Source: an uncultured Rhodospirillaceae bacterium (lineage in GTDB: Bacteria > Pseudomonadota > Alphaproteobacteria > CAAGCB01 > CAG-977). Taken from it: 44,358 bases of DNA. Position numbers and translations under genes: made by a program. Shown one piece after another: positions 15,607 to 23,699 of the stretch. Below the pieces are notes generated by a model. That model had not been told where the DNA came from. It did no database searches and saw only the letters and a program-made list of their open reading frames with translations. How positions within the stretch are numbered: position 1 is the stretch's first letter; every line of letters begins with the position of its first letter. The stretch is from the NCBI GenBank assembly GCA_900553035.1, contig USCC01000005.1, positions 1 through 44,358 of the forward strand, given 5' to 3'.

Positions 15607-15682
15607 TCCCTTTCCTGCTTTTCTTTTATCATCCGGGAAAGCATCACGGGCATTCTGGAAACGGAATCGGCTCCGGCACTCC

Positions 15683-15880
15683 GGCGGATGAAGCCCCTCC
15701 GCCCATGCCGCACGTCAGGTCTTTTTTGCTCAGCAATAAAACAGTGACACAATGGCAGGCGCGGAAAATTAATCTCAAAAAGTCCGCGCGGGTATCTTCC
15801 CGAAGCCGCTCTTCTCCGGATGAAGCCCCTCCGCCCATGCCGCACGTCCGTTTTTTTTTGCTCAGCAATGAGACCGTGAC
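15683..15880. repeat. Two direct copies of a ~65-bp intergenic repeat
   Basis: Copy 1 is about 15683-15748 and copy 2 about 15816-15880, 132 bases apart. Both contain GGATGAAGCCCCTCCGCCCA, then TGCCGCACGTC, a T-rich run and TTGCTCAGCAAT, ending in GTGAC. The TTGCT-CA-GCAA part is itself a short palindrome preceded by a T run. Open frames across the repeat are an effect of the duplication and have no ribosome binding site or family match. The 350-base gap between the PpiD-like terminator and the HAD gene holds nothing else recognisable. Confidence 0.8.
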
Positions 15881-15954
15881 GTGCCTCCGGACGGAGATCG
15901 TTCCTTTTTATACGGGCCATCTCTTCCGGGAAGTCTGAGAAGAAAAACGACCGA

Positions 15955-16566
15955 TTATGCGGAAAGAAAAATACCTTTCGCTTTCAGTTCGTCTCTCAGC
16001 TGTTCCGCCGAACAGAATAAAATCCCCTGAAAGCCAATGCGGCACGCCGCTTCAACGTTCTCCGGCGCATCGTCAATAAAAACGCTTTCCGACGGCGTCA
16101 GGCCGTAACGCCGCATCAGGATTTGAAAAATCCGTTCGTCCGGTTTGGCGCATTTTTCTTCCCCGGAAACCACAATTCCGCTGAAAAAACGGAAAAAATC
16201 AAATGAATCCTTCATCGGTTCAAATGTTTCGGAAATCCAGTTCGTCAGGCCGTAAACCGGAAAACGGGACGCCAGTTCTTCCAGAAGCGCGACGGTTTCA
16301 GGAAACACGCCTCCGAACATCTCTTTCCATTTTTCCCGGTACAGGTCAATCTGCCACGCATATTCCGGATGCCTTTCCTGAAGAAGTGCCAGACATTCCC
16401 CGTAAGAAAGATCGGCATGGCGGCCAAAAAAAACAGGCGGCGCAATTTCGCTCAGGAAATATTCCATCTCTTCCGGATCTGAAAAAACGGATCGGAACAC
16501 ATACCGCGGATTCCAATCAATCAGGACGCCCCCGAAATCAAAAACAAAGGATTTAACCGGCATCAA
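15955..16566 (-). CDS. HAD-family phosphatase (copy 2 of a tandem pair)
   Basis: A haloacid-dehalogenase-superfamily hydrolase of 203 residues. Motif I is FVFDFGGVLIDWNPRY (nucleophile Asp10, with Gly where classic HAD phosphatases have the second Asp, as in the YihX/HAD-IA group). The helical cap follows, motif II is YGLTNW, the motif III Lys is in CAKPDERIF, and motif IV is VFIDDAPENVEAA. It probably removes phosphate from a small metabolite such as a sugar phosphate. Its start overlaps the stop of an upstream paralogue with the same architecture and about the same length, an in-place duplication. Two ATGs lie side by side at 16566 and 16563, so the start is uncertain by one codon. Confidence 0.88.
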   Translation of the reverse strand: MMPVKSFVFDFGGVLIDWNPRYVFRSVFSDPEEMEYFLSEIAPPVFFGRHADLSYGECLALLQERHPEYAWQIDLYREKWKEMFGGVFPETVALLEELASRFPVYGLTNWISETFEPMKDSFDFFRFFSGIVVSGEEKCAKPDERIFQILMRRYGLTPSESVFIDDAPENVEAACRIGFQGILFCSAEQLRDELKAKGIFLSA

Positions 16567-17198
16567 CCGGCCTCCCCTTTGGCCGGGACGCCCGGAGGAA
16601 GAACGCCTCTTTCCTCCAGAACCCTGCGGAGCTGCGCCGCCGATTGAAAATGAACCGTCTGAAACCCCAGACGTTCGGCCGTGGCTATGTTCGGCAAAGA
16701 ATCATCAATAAAAAGCGTCGTTTCCGCTTTCAGCCCGTACCGTTCCAGCAGAATATGAAAAATCGGCTCTTCAGGCTTGGCTTCCTTTTCATGCCCGGAG
16801 ACAACGATCCCTTTGAATATATTGAAAAAATCAAATTTCGGACGCGTGATGGCAAACTTTTCCGTCGACCAGTTCGTCAGGCCGTAAACCGGAAGACGGG
16901 CGGCGGCTTCTTTCAAAATTTCAACGGAATCCTCAAATACTTTCCCGCGCATTTCCTCCCACCGAGTGTCATACATCTCGATTTCACGGGCATACTCGGG
17001 GTGAATTTCCTTCAGCTCGGCCACGGATTGGGCAAACGTTTTGTCCTTGTCCATGCGCCAGTTCCATTCCGTCGTACAGATATTATTCAGGAAATATTCC
17101 ATTTCCGCTTCGTCTCGGAACACTTTCCGGTACAGATAACGCGGGTTCCAGTCAATCAGAACCCCGCCGAAATCGAAAACAACCGCTTCAACCGCCAT
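16563..17198 (-). CDS. HAD-family phosphatase (copy 1 of a tandem pair)
   Basis: A 211-residue paralogue of the gene just downstream. Motif I is VVFDFGGVLIDWNPRY with nucleophile Asp9. A cap domain with many acidic and aromatic residues follows, motif II is YGLTNWS, the motif III Lys is in EAKPEEPIF, and motif IV is LFIDDSLPNIATA. GGAGGCGGG precedes ATG 17198. The shared opening DFGGVLIDWNPRY and YGLTNW show common ancestry, while the cap regions (residues about 30-80) differ clearly, so the two may act on different substrates. The C-terminus carries a Gly/Pro-rich tail (LPPGVPAKGEAG) absent from the partner. Divergent from the DUF2125-like gene. Confidence 0.88.
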   Translation of the reverse strand: MAVEAVVFDFGGVLIDWNPRYLYRKVFRDEAEMEYFLNNICTTEWNWRMDKDKTFAQSVAELKEIHPEYAREIEMYDTRWEEMRGKVFEDSVEILKEAAARLPVYGLTNWSTEKFAITRPKFDFFNIFKGIVVSGHEKEAKPEEPIFHILLERYGLKAETTLFIDDSLPNIATAERLGFQTVHFQSAAQLRRVLEERGVLPPGVPAKGEAG

Positions 17199-17254
17199 AT
17201 TCCCGCCTCCTCAAATAATCATAGTCTTTCTTCCGGAAGTATAATATATACGGA

Positions 17255-18412
17255 ATGAGGAGATTGGAAACACATAAACAGGCATTTGATATAAAAGATA
17301 TGCTGAACGTCAATAAACTTCCGAATTTGAAACCGCGCCCGAAATCCACGCCGCCGGGACGCCCGGAAAAGGAAACACTGCTCCGCCAGCTCAAAAGCGC
17401 TTTGGGCCGAAACGGGTATATCTTTATCGGGCTGACACTCTGCCTGATTTATTTTATGATCTGTTTTCAGGGGGAACGCATCCTGCGCGCCGGAACGTAT
17501 GCTGTGTTCAGGGAAATCGGCGCCAATGGTTTCGGCGTGTCGTACAGCCGCCCGAAATCCGCTTATCTGGCCCTGAAAAGCGGCATTTACATTGACGATC
17601 TCGTCATTACTGCTCCGGAACACATGGGCGGGTGGCAGTGGAAAGCCGGGCGCATTACTGCGGCAATGAATCCGTTCACGCCGGGAACCGTTTCCATCCT
17701 CCTGCGCGGAACACATGCCCTCAGCATTCCTTCCTTCGGAAACGTGCGTCTGATCGCCGGAAAAGCGGAAATAACCGTCACGCGCCCGACATCAAAAACG
17801 GGTTTTACCGGGCTTCTCAACCTGGAAAACGTCCAGGTGACAGCCCCCTCCGCCATAAGCGGAGCAAAGCTGTCAAACGCTGTTTTGAAAATTGAACGCT
17901 CCGCCGGACATTTTGAAAACGGGGCGGCATACGCCTATTCACTCATCGCCGACGACCTTCATCTGCCGTCCGAAGCTTCTGAAGAGCTCCCGCCGAGGGT
18001 GCAGTACGTTAATCTGACGGGAATGCTGAACGGTTTTTCGTTCAAACGTGAAAAGCCGCTTCTGAACGACTGGCTTGACAACAGCGGAACCGTTGAAATC
18101 TCACGCGGGGAAATCATCTGGAAACCGTTCATGGCCGAATTCACCGGCACGGTCGGCTTTGATCCGTCCTTTGAAATCATCGCCGCCTCAACCGCAAAGG
18201 TTTACGGCCTGTTCGATCTTCTGGAACGCCTGTCGAAACAGGGGTTTGTGCGTCCAAGCACACTGTCCGTTGCGAAAATCGTCCTGGGGTCGAAACTGAA
18301 AACCGAACCCGGGGAATCCCAGCCTTCCCTCACATCGCCGTTCAGCATCCAGTTCGGAAAGCTTTACGCCGGACAGGTCGTCCTGTATGACGGGCCGGCC
18401 GAAACGAAATAA
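17255..18412 (+). CDS. DUF2125-like membrane-anchored envelope protein
   Basis: A 385-residue protein with a cytoplasmic Pro/Lys-rich N-terminus, one membrane helix near residues 53-70 (YIFIGLTLCLIYFMICF) and a large periplasmic beta-rich domain. The layout GWQWKAGRITAAMNPFTPG, then repeated beta strands (TVTRPTSKTGFTGLLNLENV), a late helical segment FDLLERLSKQG and a final strand FSIQFGKLYAGQVVLYDG resembles the alphaproteobacterial DUF2125 family, whose role is unknown. The start is uncertain: ATG 17255 has no good ribosome binding site, and a perfect TATAAT at 17240-17245 is so close that the transcript could be nearly leaderless. It stands alone between the HAD pair and hisC. Confidence 0.65.
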   Translation: MRRLETHKQAFDIKDMLNVNKLPNLKPRPKSTPPGRPEKETLLRQLKSALGRNGYIFIGLTLCLIYFMICFQGERILRAGTYAVFREIGANGFGVSYSRPKSAYLALKSGIYIDDLVITAPEHMGGWQWKAGRITAAMNPFTPGTVSILLRGTHALSIPSFGNVRLIAGKAEITVTRPTSKTGFTGLLNLENVQVTAPSAISGAKLSNAVLKIERSAGHFENGAAYAYSLIADDLHLPSEASEELPPRVQYVNLTGMLNGFSFKREKPLLNDWLDNSGTVEISRGEIIWKPFMAEFTGTVGFDPSFEIIAASTAKVYGLFDLLERLSKQGFVRPSTLSVAKIVLGSKLKTEPGESQPSLTSPFSIQFGKLYAGQVVLYDGPAETK

Positions 18413-18441
18413 GGCCGCGCAAAAGAACAGCGCGGCCTCTT
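18413..18441 (+). terminator. Terminator after the DUF2125-like gene
   Basis: Perfect stem GGCCGCGC (18413-18420) / GCGCGGCC (18430-18437), 9-base loop, followed by TCTTT, directly after the stop codon. Confidence 0.8.
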
Positions 18442-18455
18442 TCCCGGGACTTCCG

Positions 18456-18483
18456 TAAAAAAGCGGGAAAATTTCCCGCTTCT
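18456..18483 (-). terminator. Terminator after hisC
   Basis: Stem AAGCGGGAAA (18461-18470) / TTTCCCGCTT (18472-18481), ending in a T run when read on the minus strand. Confidence 0.8.
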
Positions 18484-18485
18484 TC

Positions 18486-19583
18486 TTATTTTTCCATGAA
18501 CTCACGTAGCGTTTCAAGCAACAGCTCCATCTCGTCATCCCTGCCGATGGTCATCCGCAGGGCTCCCGGAAGTCCGTAGGAAGCCACCCGGCGAACAATG
18601 ATGCCTCTGGACTGGAGGAAAACATCCGCTTCGGCCGCTGTTTTTCCCGGCGCTTCAGGAAATTCGACCAGAACAAAGTTCGTCACGGACGGAACAATCC
18701 CCAATCCCATGGCCGGCAGGATTTCAGCCAGTTTTTTACGCCATTTCAGGTTATGCTCAAAACACTTCCGGACAAAATCCCGGTCGCGCACAGCCGCCGT
18801 CCCGACAGCCTGAGCCATGATATTAACGTTGAACGGACCGCGAATGCGGTTCAGAACGTCCGTGATTTCGCGCGAGGCATAGCTCCACCCGATACGCAGG
18901 CCGCCCAAACCGTAAATCTTTGAAAACGTGCGCAGCATGACAACATTCGGGAATTCGGCGACAAACGCCGTTCCCGCTTCAAAATCATCCTCACCGACAA
19001 ATTCGGCATAAGCCGCATCCAGTACCAGCATCACATGCGGCGGAAGCATCCTGCACAGACGGCGGATTTCGTCTTTCGGCACATACGTCCCGGTCGGATT
19101 ACCGGGATTGGCGATAAAGACCATTTTTGTTTTGGATGTGACAGCCTTTAAAATTTCATCCACATCCACGCGGAAATCCTTTTCCGGAACGACAACCGGC
19201 GCCGCGCCGCATCCGACAGCATACAGGCGGTACATCAGAAAGGCATACTGCGTGATGATCACTTCGTCACCTTCTGCCAGATAGGCGTGGCACAACAGAC
19301 CGATCAACTCGTCCGATCCGGAACCGCAGACGATTCGCTCTTCATTCAGGCCGTGCGTTTCGGCAATGGCTCGGCGCAGTTCCGTTGAACCGCCGTCCGG
19401 ATAGCGGAACATTTTTTCCGCCGCATCCCGGCAGGCCCGGACTGCGGTCGGGTTCGTCCCGAATGCGCACTCGTTTGACGACAGCTTGATCACGCGCCGG
19501 ACGCCCGCGACCGATGACGCGCCCCCCACATAGGGCGATAAAGACATGATACTTTCATGAGCGGGAACAGGATAATCTGCCAT
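18486..19583 (-). CDS. hisC: Histidinol-phosphate aminotransferase (HisC family)
   Basis: A PLP fold-type I aminotransferase of 365 residues. The start at 19583 is chosen because AAGGA is 6 bases upstream, whereas the ATG at 19589 touches it. Family features are LSSNECAFGTNP, YPDGGSTELRRAI, CGSGSDELIGLL, ANPGNPTGTYV, the LDAAYAEF aspartate/tyrosine segment, TFSKIYGLGGLRIGW with the PLP lysine (TFSK), and the C-terminal RMTIGRDDEM arginine. It follows the chorismate mutase gene by 18 bases on the same strand. That pairing, common in alphaproteobacteria, suggests it also, or mainly, transaminates aromatic precursors such as prephenate or phenylpyruvate. No other his-operon gene is adjacent on this strand. 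Confidence 0.9.
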   Translation of the reverse strand: MADYPVPAHESIMSLSPYVGGASSVAGVRRVIKLSSNECAFGTNPTAVRACRDAAEKMFRYPDGGSTELRRAIAETHGLNEERIVCGSGSDELIGLLCHAYLAEGDEVIITQYAFLMYRLYAVGCGAAPVVVPEKDFRVDVDEILKAVTSKTKMVFIANPGNPTGTYVPKDEIRRLCRMLPPHVMLVLDAAYAEFVGEDDFEAGTAFVAEFPNVVMLRTFSKIYGLGGLRIGWSYASREITDVLNRIRGPFNVNIMAQAVGTAAVRDRDFVRKCFEHNLKWRKKLAEILPAMGLGIVPSVTNFVLVEFPEAPGKTAAEADVFLQSRGIIVRRVASYGLPGALRMTIGRDDEMELLLETLREFMEK

Positions 19584-19601
19584 AATCATTCCTTTTTGTT
19601 T

Positions 19602-20459
19602 CTATTTCAACGGGACGGGATAGCCGCCGATGACGCGGAGCATCGTAACCCGTCCGTTTTCCTTTTCCAGAACGGCATTCAGCCGTTCGTCCCTGTCTGA
19701 CAGGTATCCGTCCACCTCGAACAGATAAGCTTTCCGTGTCATGTCGGGCGTATAAGCGTCACAGATGGCGTTCGTCGGAATCCCGGCGGCCTTCATCACC
19801 AGATCCAGCGTGCTCAGGCTCAGCGTTCCATCCGTTTCGGCCACCAGAAGAGTCTGGTCCTCTTCGGTCGGTTCAAACGGGATTTTCCCCAGAGCATAGG
19901 CGATCCGGCCGTCTCCCCGGCCGTGGGCCGGCCCCGTCACAGGCAACCGGGCAAACACGGCGATCGTGCGTTTGTATTCCTGAGCCACCGAATACCACCA
20001 GCAACTCTGTTTGTCTTCGTTCAAAGAAAGAACGCCGACGTTGGCTTCGCCCTGTGTCAGTTCTTTCAGGACGAGGCTGACGGAACGGCAGGAAATCATC
20101 GGCGTATAGGAACCGAAAAAGTCCCGCGCGATTTCCAGGTTGCCCATCCCTCTTTCGGGCATGTAAACGGCGACGACCATCGGGGTCTGTATGGTGACGC
20201 AGGCGCTGATGATCTCGCGCCAGATACGGATCAGGACGTCGCGATCCATCGCGCCCTTGTGACGGCGCCACAGACGGCGAAGGATTTCGGCCTCGCGCGC
20301 CGGACGGAGAGCAAAAGAACCGCCCGAAACATTCGCAAGAGCCTTGGCGCGTCCGACCTGTTCCACCAACTGAACACGGCGCATCAGCAGGTCGTGTATC
20401 CCGTCGTCGACCGCATCAATTTCCCGGCGCAGGTCTTCCAGAGAAGGAGTGTCATTCAT
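19602..20459 (-). CDS. Chorismate mutase with a C-terminal prephenate-dehydratase-like domain
   Basis: A 285-residue protein. Residues about 5-95 are an AroQ chorismate mutase helical domain (SLEDLRREIDAVDDGIHDLLMRRVQLVEQVGRAK, seen as LRREIDAVDDGIHDLLMRR, then REAEILRRLWRRH and RIWREIISACVTIQ). This domain turns chorismate into prephenate. Residues about 95-285 start VVAVYMPERGMGNLEIARDFFG and continue SLVLKELTQGEANVGVLSL, which follows the outline of a prephenate dehydratase. However, the catalytic TRF motif is not visible and the ACT-like end (YLFEVDGYLSDRDERLNAVL) is short. It is therefore probably a mutase with a regulatory or inactive second domain. It precedes hisC by 18 bases. Confidence 0.8.
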   Translation of the reverse strand: MNDTPSLEDLRREIDAVDDGIHDLLMRRVQLVEQVGRAKALANVSGGSFALRPAREAEILRRLWRRHKGAMDRDVLIRIWREIISACVTIQTPMVVAVYMPERGMGNLEIARDFFGSYTPMISCRSVSLVLKELTQGEANVGVLSLNEDKQSCWWYSVAQEYKRTIAVFARLPVTGPAHGRGDGRIAYALGKIPFEPTEEDQTLLVAETDGTLSLSTLDLVMKAAGIPTNAICDAYTPDMTRKAYLFEVDGYLSDRDERLNAVLEKENGRVTMLRVIGGYPVPLK

Positions 20460-20553
20460 GATTTTATAATTCCATGTATCGATTTTTCCCTTTTCTTTTT
20501 ACCCCATTCATGGGTAAAAATCTTTATGTTTTTATCAATAAAGGACACAAAAA

Positions 20554-20910
20554 ATGCCGACAATATCTGCCGATGAGCTTTCTGCCCTGGTCTCGTACAC
20601 ACCGAACGGCCTTGTTCCGGTCATTGCTCAACAGCATGACACCGGCGAAGTCCTGATGATGGCTTGGATGAATCAGGAAGCTCTGAAGGAAACGCTGAAG
20701 ACGGGACGGATGTGTTACTATTCCCGTTCGCGGCAATGCCTCTGGCGCAAAGGAGAAACGTCCGGGCATGTACAGCGGCTGAAAGAGATGCGTATCGATT
20801 GCGACGGCGACACGCTTCTGGCGCTGATTGATCAGACCGGCGCGGCGTGTCATACGGGCAACCGTACCTGTTTTTACCGCGGGCTGGACATCGGCGAAAA
20901 ATCCGCATAA
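20554..20910 (+). CDS. hisI: Phosphoribosyl-AMP cyclohydrolase
   Basis: The third step of histidine synthesis: opens the adenine ring of phosphoribosyl-AMP. The protein has 118 residues and is a stand-alone HisI without a HisE domain. Diagnostic blocks are GLVPVIAQQHDTGEVLMMAWMN, seen as VIAQQHDTGEVLMMAWMN, then YYSRSRQCLWRKGETSGH, the metal motif DCDGDTLL and the cysteines in ACHTGNRTCFYR. AAAGGA lies about 8 bases before the ATG. It is divergent from the chorismate mutase-hisC unit, so histidine and aromatic genes sit back to back. Confidence 0.95.
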   Translation: MPTISADELSALVSYTPNGLVPVIAQQHDTGEVLMMAWMNQEALKETLKTGRMCYYSRSRQCLWRKGETSGHVQRLKEMRIDCDGDTLLALIDQTGAACHTGNRTCFYRGLDIGEKSA

Positions 20911-21280
20911 CCGCACCTGTGCGGCTTGCGTGCGAAAAAGCCCGTCCCCTCCCGCCGAAAGAACAAGCTGCGGACGGCCGGCATCCCCTCCCCTGATGTC
21001 GCAGGGAGGTTCCGGCGTCAGAACCGCCGGGACACGCGCTTCTCCCTCCGGACGAAGAGGCGACCCGGTGTCGGATACGCGGGAACGCCGCCTTCTTTTC
21101 CGCGGCGGAAAGAACTCCGGATCAGAGGCGGATACCGCCCCGACGTTCATAAGCTGTCCAGACCTGACGTGATTTGAGGTTCTGCCTTTACGAACCTGAT
21201 ATGTGCTGTTCCCGGTATACGGCGTTCAGGGCGGAAATTTTTTCTGCCCTCCGCGCCCGCACACGGGAGTTTATTCACAC
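20911..21280. other. Intergenic region, nothing recognised
   Basis: A GC-rich stretch of 370 bases between hisI and the lipoprotein terminator. It contains short GC-rich inverted pieces (around 20985-21035) but no hairpin with a T run, no family match in open frames and no RNA signature that I recognise. Confidence 0.4.
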
Positions 21281-21311
21281 AAAAAACGCCGGGGATTCTC
21301 CGGCGTTTTCA
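21281..21311 (-). terminator. Intrinsic terminator after the lipoprotein gene (bidirectional)
   Basis: Stem AAAACGCCGG (21283-21292) / CCGGCGTTTT (21300-21309) with a 7-base loop. T runs flank it in both directions. Confidence 0.85.
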
Positions 21312-21325
21312 TTTTTGCGGCCTTT

Positions 21326-21784
21326 TTATTTTTTCAGAGGCGTTCCCGCGCTTTTCTTTTCCGAACGCGGCGAAACCGTAAAGGAAACGACCGTTCCGCT
21401 CACGATGTCCGATTCCAGCTGAATCGTCGCAATACGCGTGTCGCGGCGGAAGGACAGGACGCTGATTTTTGAACGGACGACTGTAATTTCCGACCATCCG
21501 AATTTCGGCATTTCCGACATATAAAAGTCAAACAGGCTGTTCTGCGTGTACGGCGCGGTGAAAACCAGACGGCCGATCCACGTGCTTTCGCCGCCCAGAA
21601 GCAGAGACTGCTTCAGATCCATCATTGCCTTTTCGGGAATGGGAATGTCGTTGAACTGGGCGAAACTGGGCGGAAGCGTGCCTTCCGCTCCCTCGCCGCG
21701 GCCGCCCATCGTTTCCGACATGGCGCATCCGGCCAGAACCGGAGCCATAACTGCAAACATCAAGGAAAAAAGTACTTTTTTCAT
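21326..21784 (-). CDS. Conserved lipoprotein, function unknown
   Basis: A 152-residue lipoprotein from the start at 21784 (MKKVLFSLMFAVMAPVLAGC), with the lipobox LAGC at Cys20. An earlier ATG (21811) would only add a polar extension before the signal peptide. After a Gly-rich linker comes a domain that I have the impression is conserved in Rhodospirillales-like genomes: SFAQFNDIPIPEKAMMDL, LLLGGESTWIGRLVF, SLFDFYMSEMPKFGWSEI, KISVLSFRRDTRIATIQL. This pattern (protein opening with a FxxFxDIPxP motif and a FDFYxxxMPxFGW block) suggests a small alpha/beta envelope domain of unknown role. It is divergent from pyrG and has its own terminator. Confidence 0.75.
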   Translation of the reverse strand: MKKVLFSLMFAVMAPVLAGCAMSETMGGRGEGAEGTLPPSFAQFNDIPIPEKAMMDLKQSLLLGGESTWIGRLVFTAPYTQNSLFDFYMSEMPKFGWSEITVVRSKISVLSFRRDTRIATIQLESDIVSGTVVSFTVSPRSEKKSAGTPLKK

Positions 21785-21848
21785 AAGAATCACTTTCTGT
21801 TGCCTGTGCATAGAATTCTTTTTTAACGTAACAAACGTTTCTTAAAAA

Positions 21849-21867
21849 CCCCTTAACCGGAAAGGGG
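21849..21867 (-). other. Hairpin between the lipoprotein gene and pyrG
   Basis: CCCCTT (21849-21854) / AAGGGG (21862-21867). In the minus direction it is followed by TTTTTAA, so it looks like a terminator aimed at antisense transcription leaving the pyrG side. No attenuator-like feature pointing into pyrG is evident. Confidence 0.4.
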
Positions 21868-21959
21868 GTCTCTTCTGTGAAATTTTTGTGGATTATCGCC
21901 TTTACTTTATCGGTTGTCTTCGTATGATAGCCAAAACGAATGAACAGGGATTCAGGGTC

Positions 21960-23603
21960 ATGACAAAATACATCTTTATTACGGGCGGCGTTGTTTCATC
22001 GTTGGGAAAAGGGATGGCTTCCGCCGCAATCGGAGCTTTGCTTCAGGCTCGGGGGTACAAAGTCCGCATGCGCAAAATGGATCCGTACCTGAACATTGAT
22101 CCCGGCACAATGTCCCCTTACCAGCACGGCGAGGTTTTTGTCACCGAAGACGGAGCGGAAACCGACCTTGATCTGGGTCATTACGAACGGTTCGTCGGTA
22201 CCCCCTGCCGGAAAACGGATTCGGTTTCGGGCGGCCGCATTTACAACAACGTTCTGACAAAGGAACGCCGCGGCGAATATCTGGGCGCAACGGTTCAGGC
22301 CATCCCGCACGTCACCGACGAAATCAAGCGGTTCATCGAATCGGATCTGACGGATGAGGATTTCGTCCTGTATGAAATCGGGGGCACCGTCGGCGATATT
22401 GAAGGAACTCTTTTCCTTGAAGCCATCCGCCAGTTTGCCAATACCGTCGGAAAGGATAACGCTCTGTTCCTGCACCTGACCCTTCTGCCTTACATTCCGA
22501 CGGCCGGAGAGCTGAAAACGAAGCCGACACAGCATTCCGTCAAGCAACTGCTGGAAACCGGGATTCAGGCCAACATCCTGCTGTGCCGCAGCCCGATGAT
22601 GATTCCGCCAAGCGAGCGCCGCAAAATCGGCCTGTTCTGCAACATCGCCCCCGAAGACGTCATTGCGGCGCTGGATGCGGACAGCATTTATAAAATCCCC
22701 CTGATGTACCACGACGAAGGTCTGGACACACGGATTTTGCATCATTTCCGGATGTTGGAAAACGCTCCGGAGCCTGATCTGAAAAAATGGCGCGACATTG
22801 TTGATGTCATCGGTCATTGGGAACATCACACGACAATCGCGGTCGTCGGAAAGTACTGCGGTCTGCCCGATGCGTACAAATCGCTGAACGAGGCTCTGTT
22901 CCATGCCGGGATAGCCCACAAGACAAAAGTCAACATTAAATGGATCGAATCGGACACGCTGGAAACGGCGTCTGAAGAAGAAATTGCCCGGGTTTTCGCC
23001 GGTGTTCAGGGCATTCTGGTGCCGGGCGGCTTCGGAACGCGCGGGGTCGAAGGCAAAATGATTGCCGAACGGTATGCCCGGGAAAAGAAAATCCCGTTCT
23101 TCGGCATCTGTCTGGGCATGCAGACCGCCGTCATCGAGGCGGCGCGCAGTCTGTTGGGCATTACGGACGCAAATTCAACGGAATTTACCCGAGAATGTAC
23201 GCCGGTTGTCGCGCTGATGACCGAATGGGAGCAGAACGGACGGAAACAGATCCGTTCTGAACAGACTGACGTCGGGGGGACGATGCGTCTGGGAGCCTAT
23301 CCGTGCCGTCTGAAACCCGGAACTCTGGCCGCCCGCCTGTATGGAAAGGCTGACACGATTTACGAGCGCCACCGTCACCGCTACGAAGTCGATATGAATA
23401 TCGCCGAAAAGCTTAAGGAAAAAGGAATGATCGTTTCCGGGCGTTCTCCGGACGGCCTTCTGCCCGAAATCGTCGAGCTGGAGGATCATCCGTTCTTTAT
23501 TGCGGTGCAGTTTCACCCCGAATTCAAGTCGCGCGCCTTTGATGCCCACCCGATTTTCAGGGGATTCATTGAAGCGGCCCTTCGCCAGAGCACACTGATA
23601 TAG
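21960..23603 (+). CDS. pyrG: CTP synthase
   Basis: Makes CTP from UTP with glutamine as nitrogen source. The protein has 547 residues. The start at 21960 (MTKYIFITGGVVSSLGKG) is clear from homology and from CAGGG about 5 bases upstream. The synthetase half has the P-loop VVSSLGKGMASA, the Mg/UTP segment KMDPYLNIDPGTMSPYQHGEV and EIGGTVGDIEG. The glutaminase half has GVQGILVPGGFG, the nucleophile in FFGICLGMQ, and the catalytic His-Glu in AVQFHPEFKS. All key residues are present. In many alphaproteobacteria pyrG sits next to secG/kdsA/eno. Here it is about 9 kb away on the other strand, so the block has been rearranged. Confidence 0.97.
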   Translation: MTKYIFITGGVVSSLGKGMASAAIGALLQARGYKVRMRKMDPYLNIDPGTMSPYQHGEVFVTEDGAETDLDLGHYERFVGTPCRKTDSVSGGRIYNNVLTKERRGEYLGATVQAIPHVTDEIKRFIESDLTDEDFVLYEIGGTVGDIEGTLFLEAIRQFANTVGKDNALFLHLTLLPYIPTAGELKTKPTQHSVKQLLETGIQANILLCRSPMMIPPSERRKIGLFCNIAPEDVIAALDADSIYKIPLMYHDEGLDTRILHHFRMLENAPEPDLKKWRDIVDVIGHWEHHTTIAVVGKYCGLPDAYKSLNEALFHAGIAHKTKVNIKWIESDTLETASEEEIARVFAGVQGILVPGGFGTRGVEGKMIAERYAREKKIPFFGICLGMQTAVIEAARSLLGITDANSTEFTRECTPVVALMTEWEQNGRKQIRSEQTDVGGTMRLGAYPCRLKPGTLAARLYGKADTIYERHRHRYEVDMNIAEKLKEKGMIVSGRSPDGLLPEIVELEDHPFFIAVQFHPEFKSRAFDAHPIFRGFIEAALRQSTLI

Positions 23604-23699
23604 GCGAAAGAACAGACGGCGGTGCCCTTTTTTATCTATGATCTTAAGAAGTTAAAGCGTATAATTTCATGGTCACCGGATAAAGAAGGATACCGTCGT

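Noticed and set aside
15525..15920. 131-codon frame with an internal peptide repeat
   Set aside because: The peptide repeat follows from the duplicated 65-bp intergenic element and it overlaps the terminator and end of the PpiD-like gene.
21849..21959. Pyrimidine-responsive attenuator ahead of pyrG
   Set aside because: The only hairpin has its T run on the opposite strand; no G-run start region or terminator pointing into pyrG was seen.
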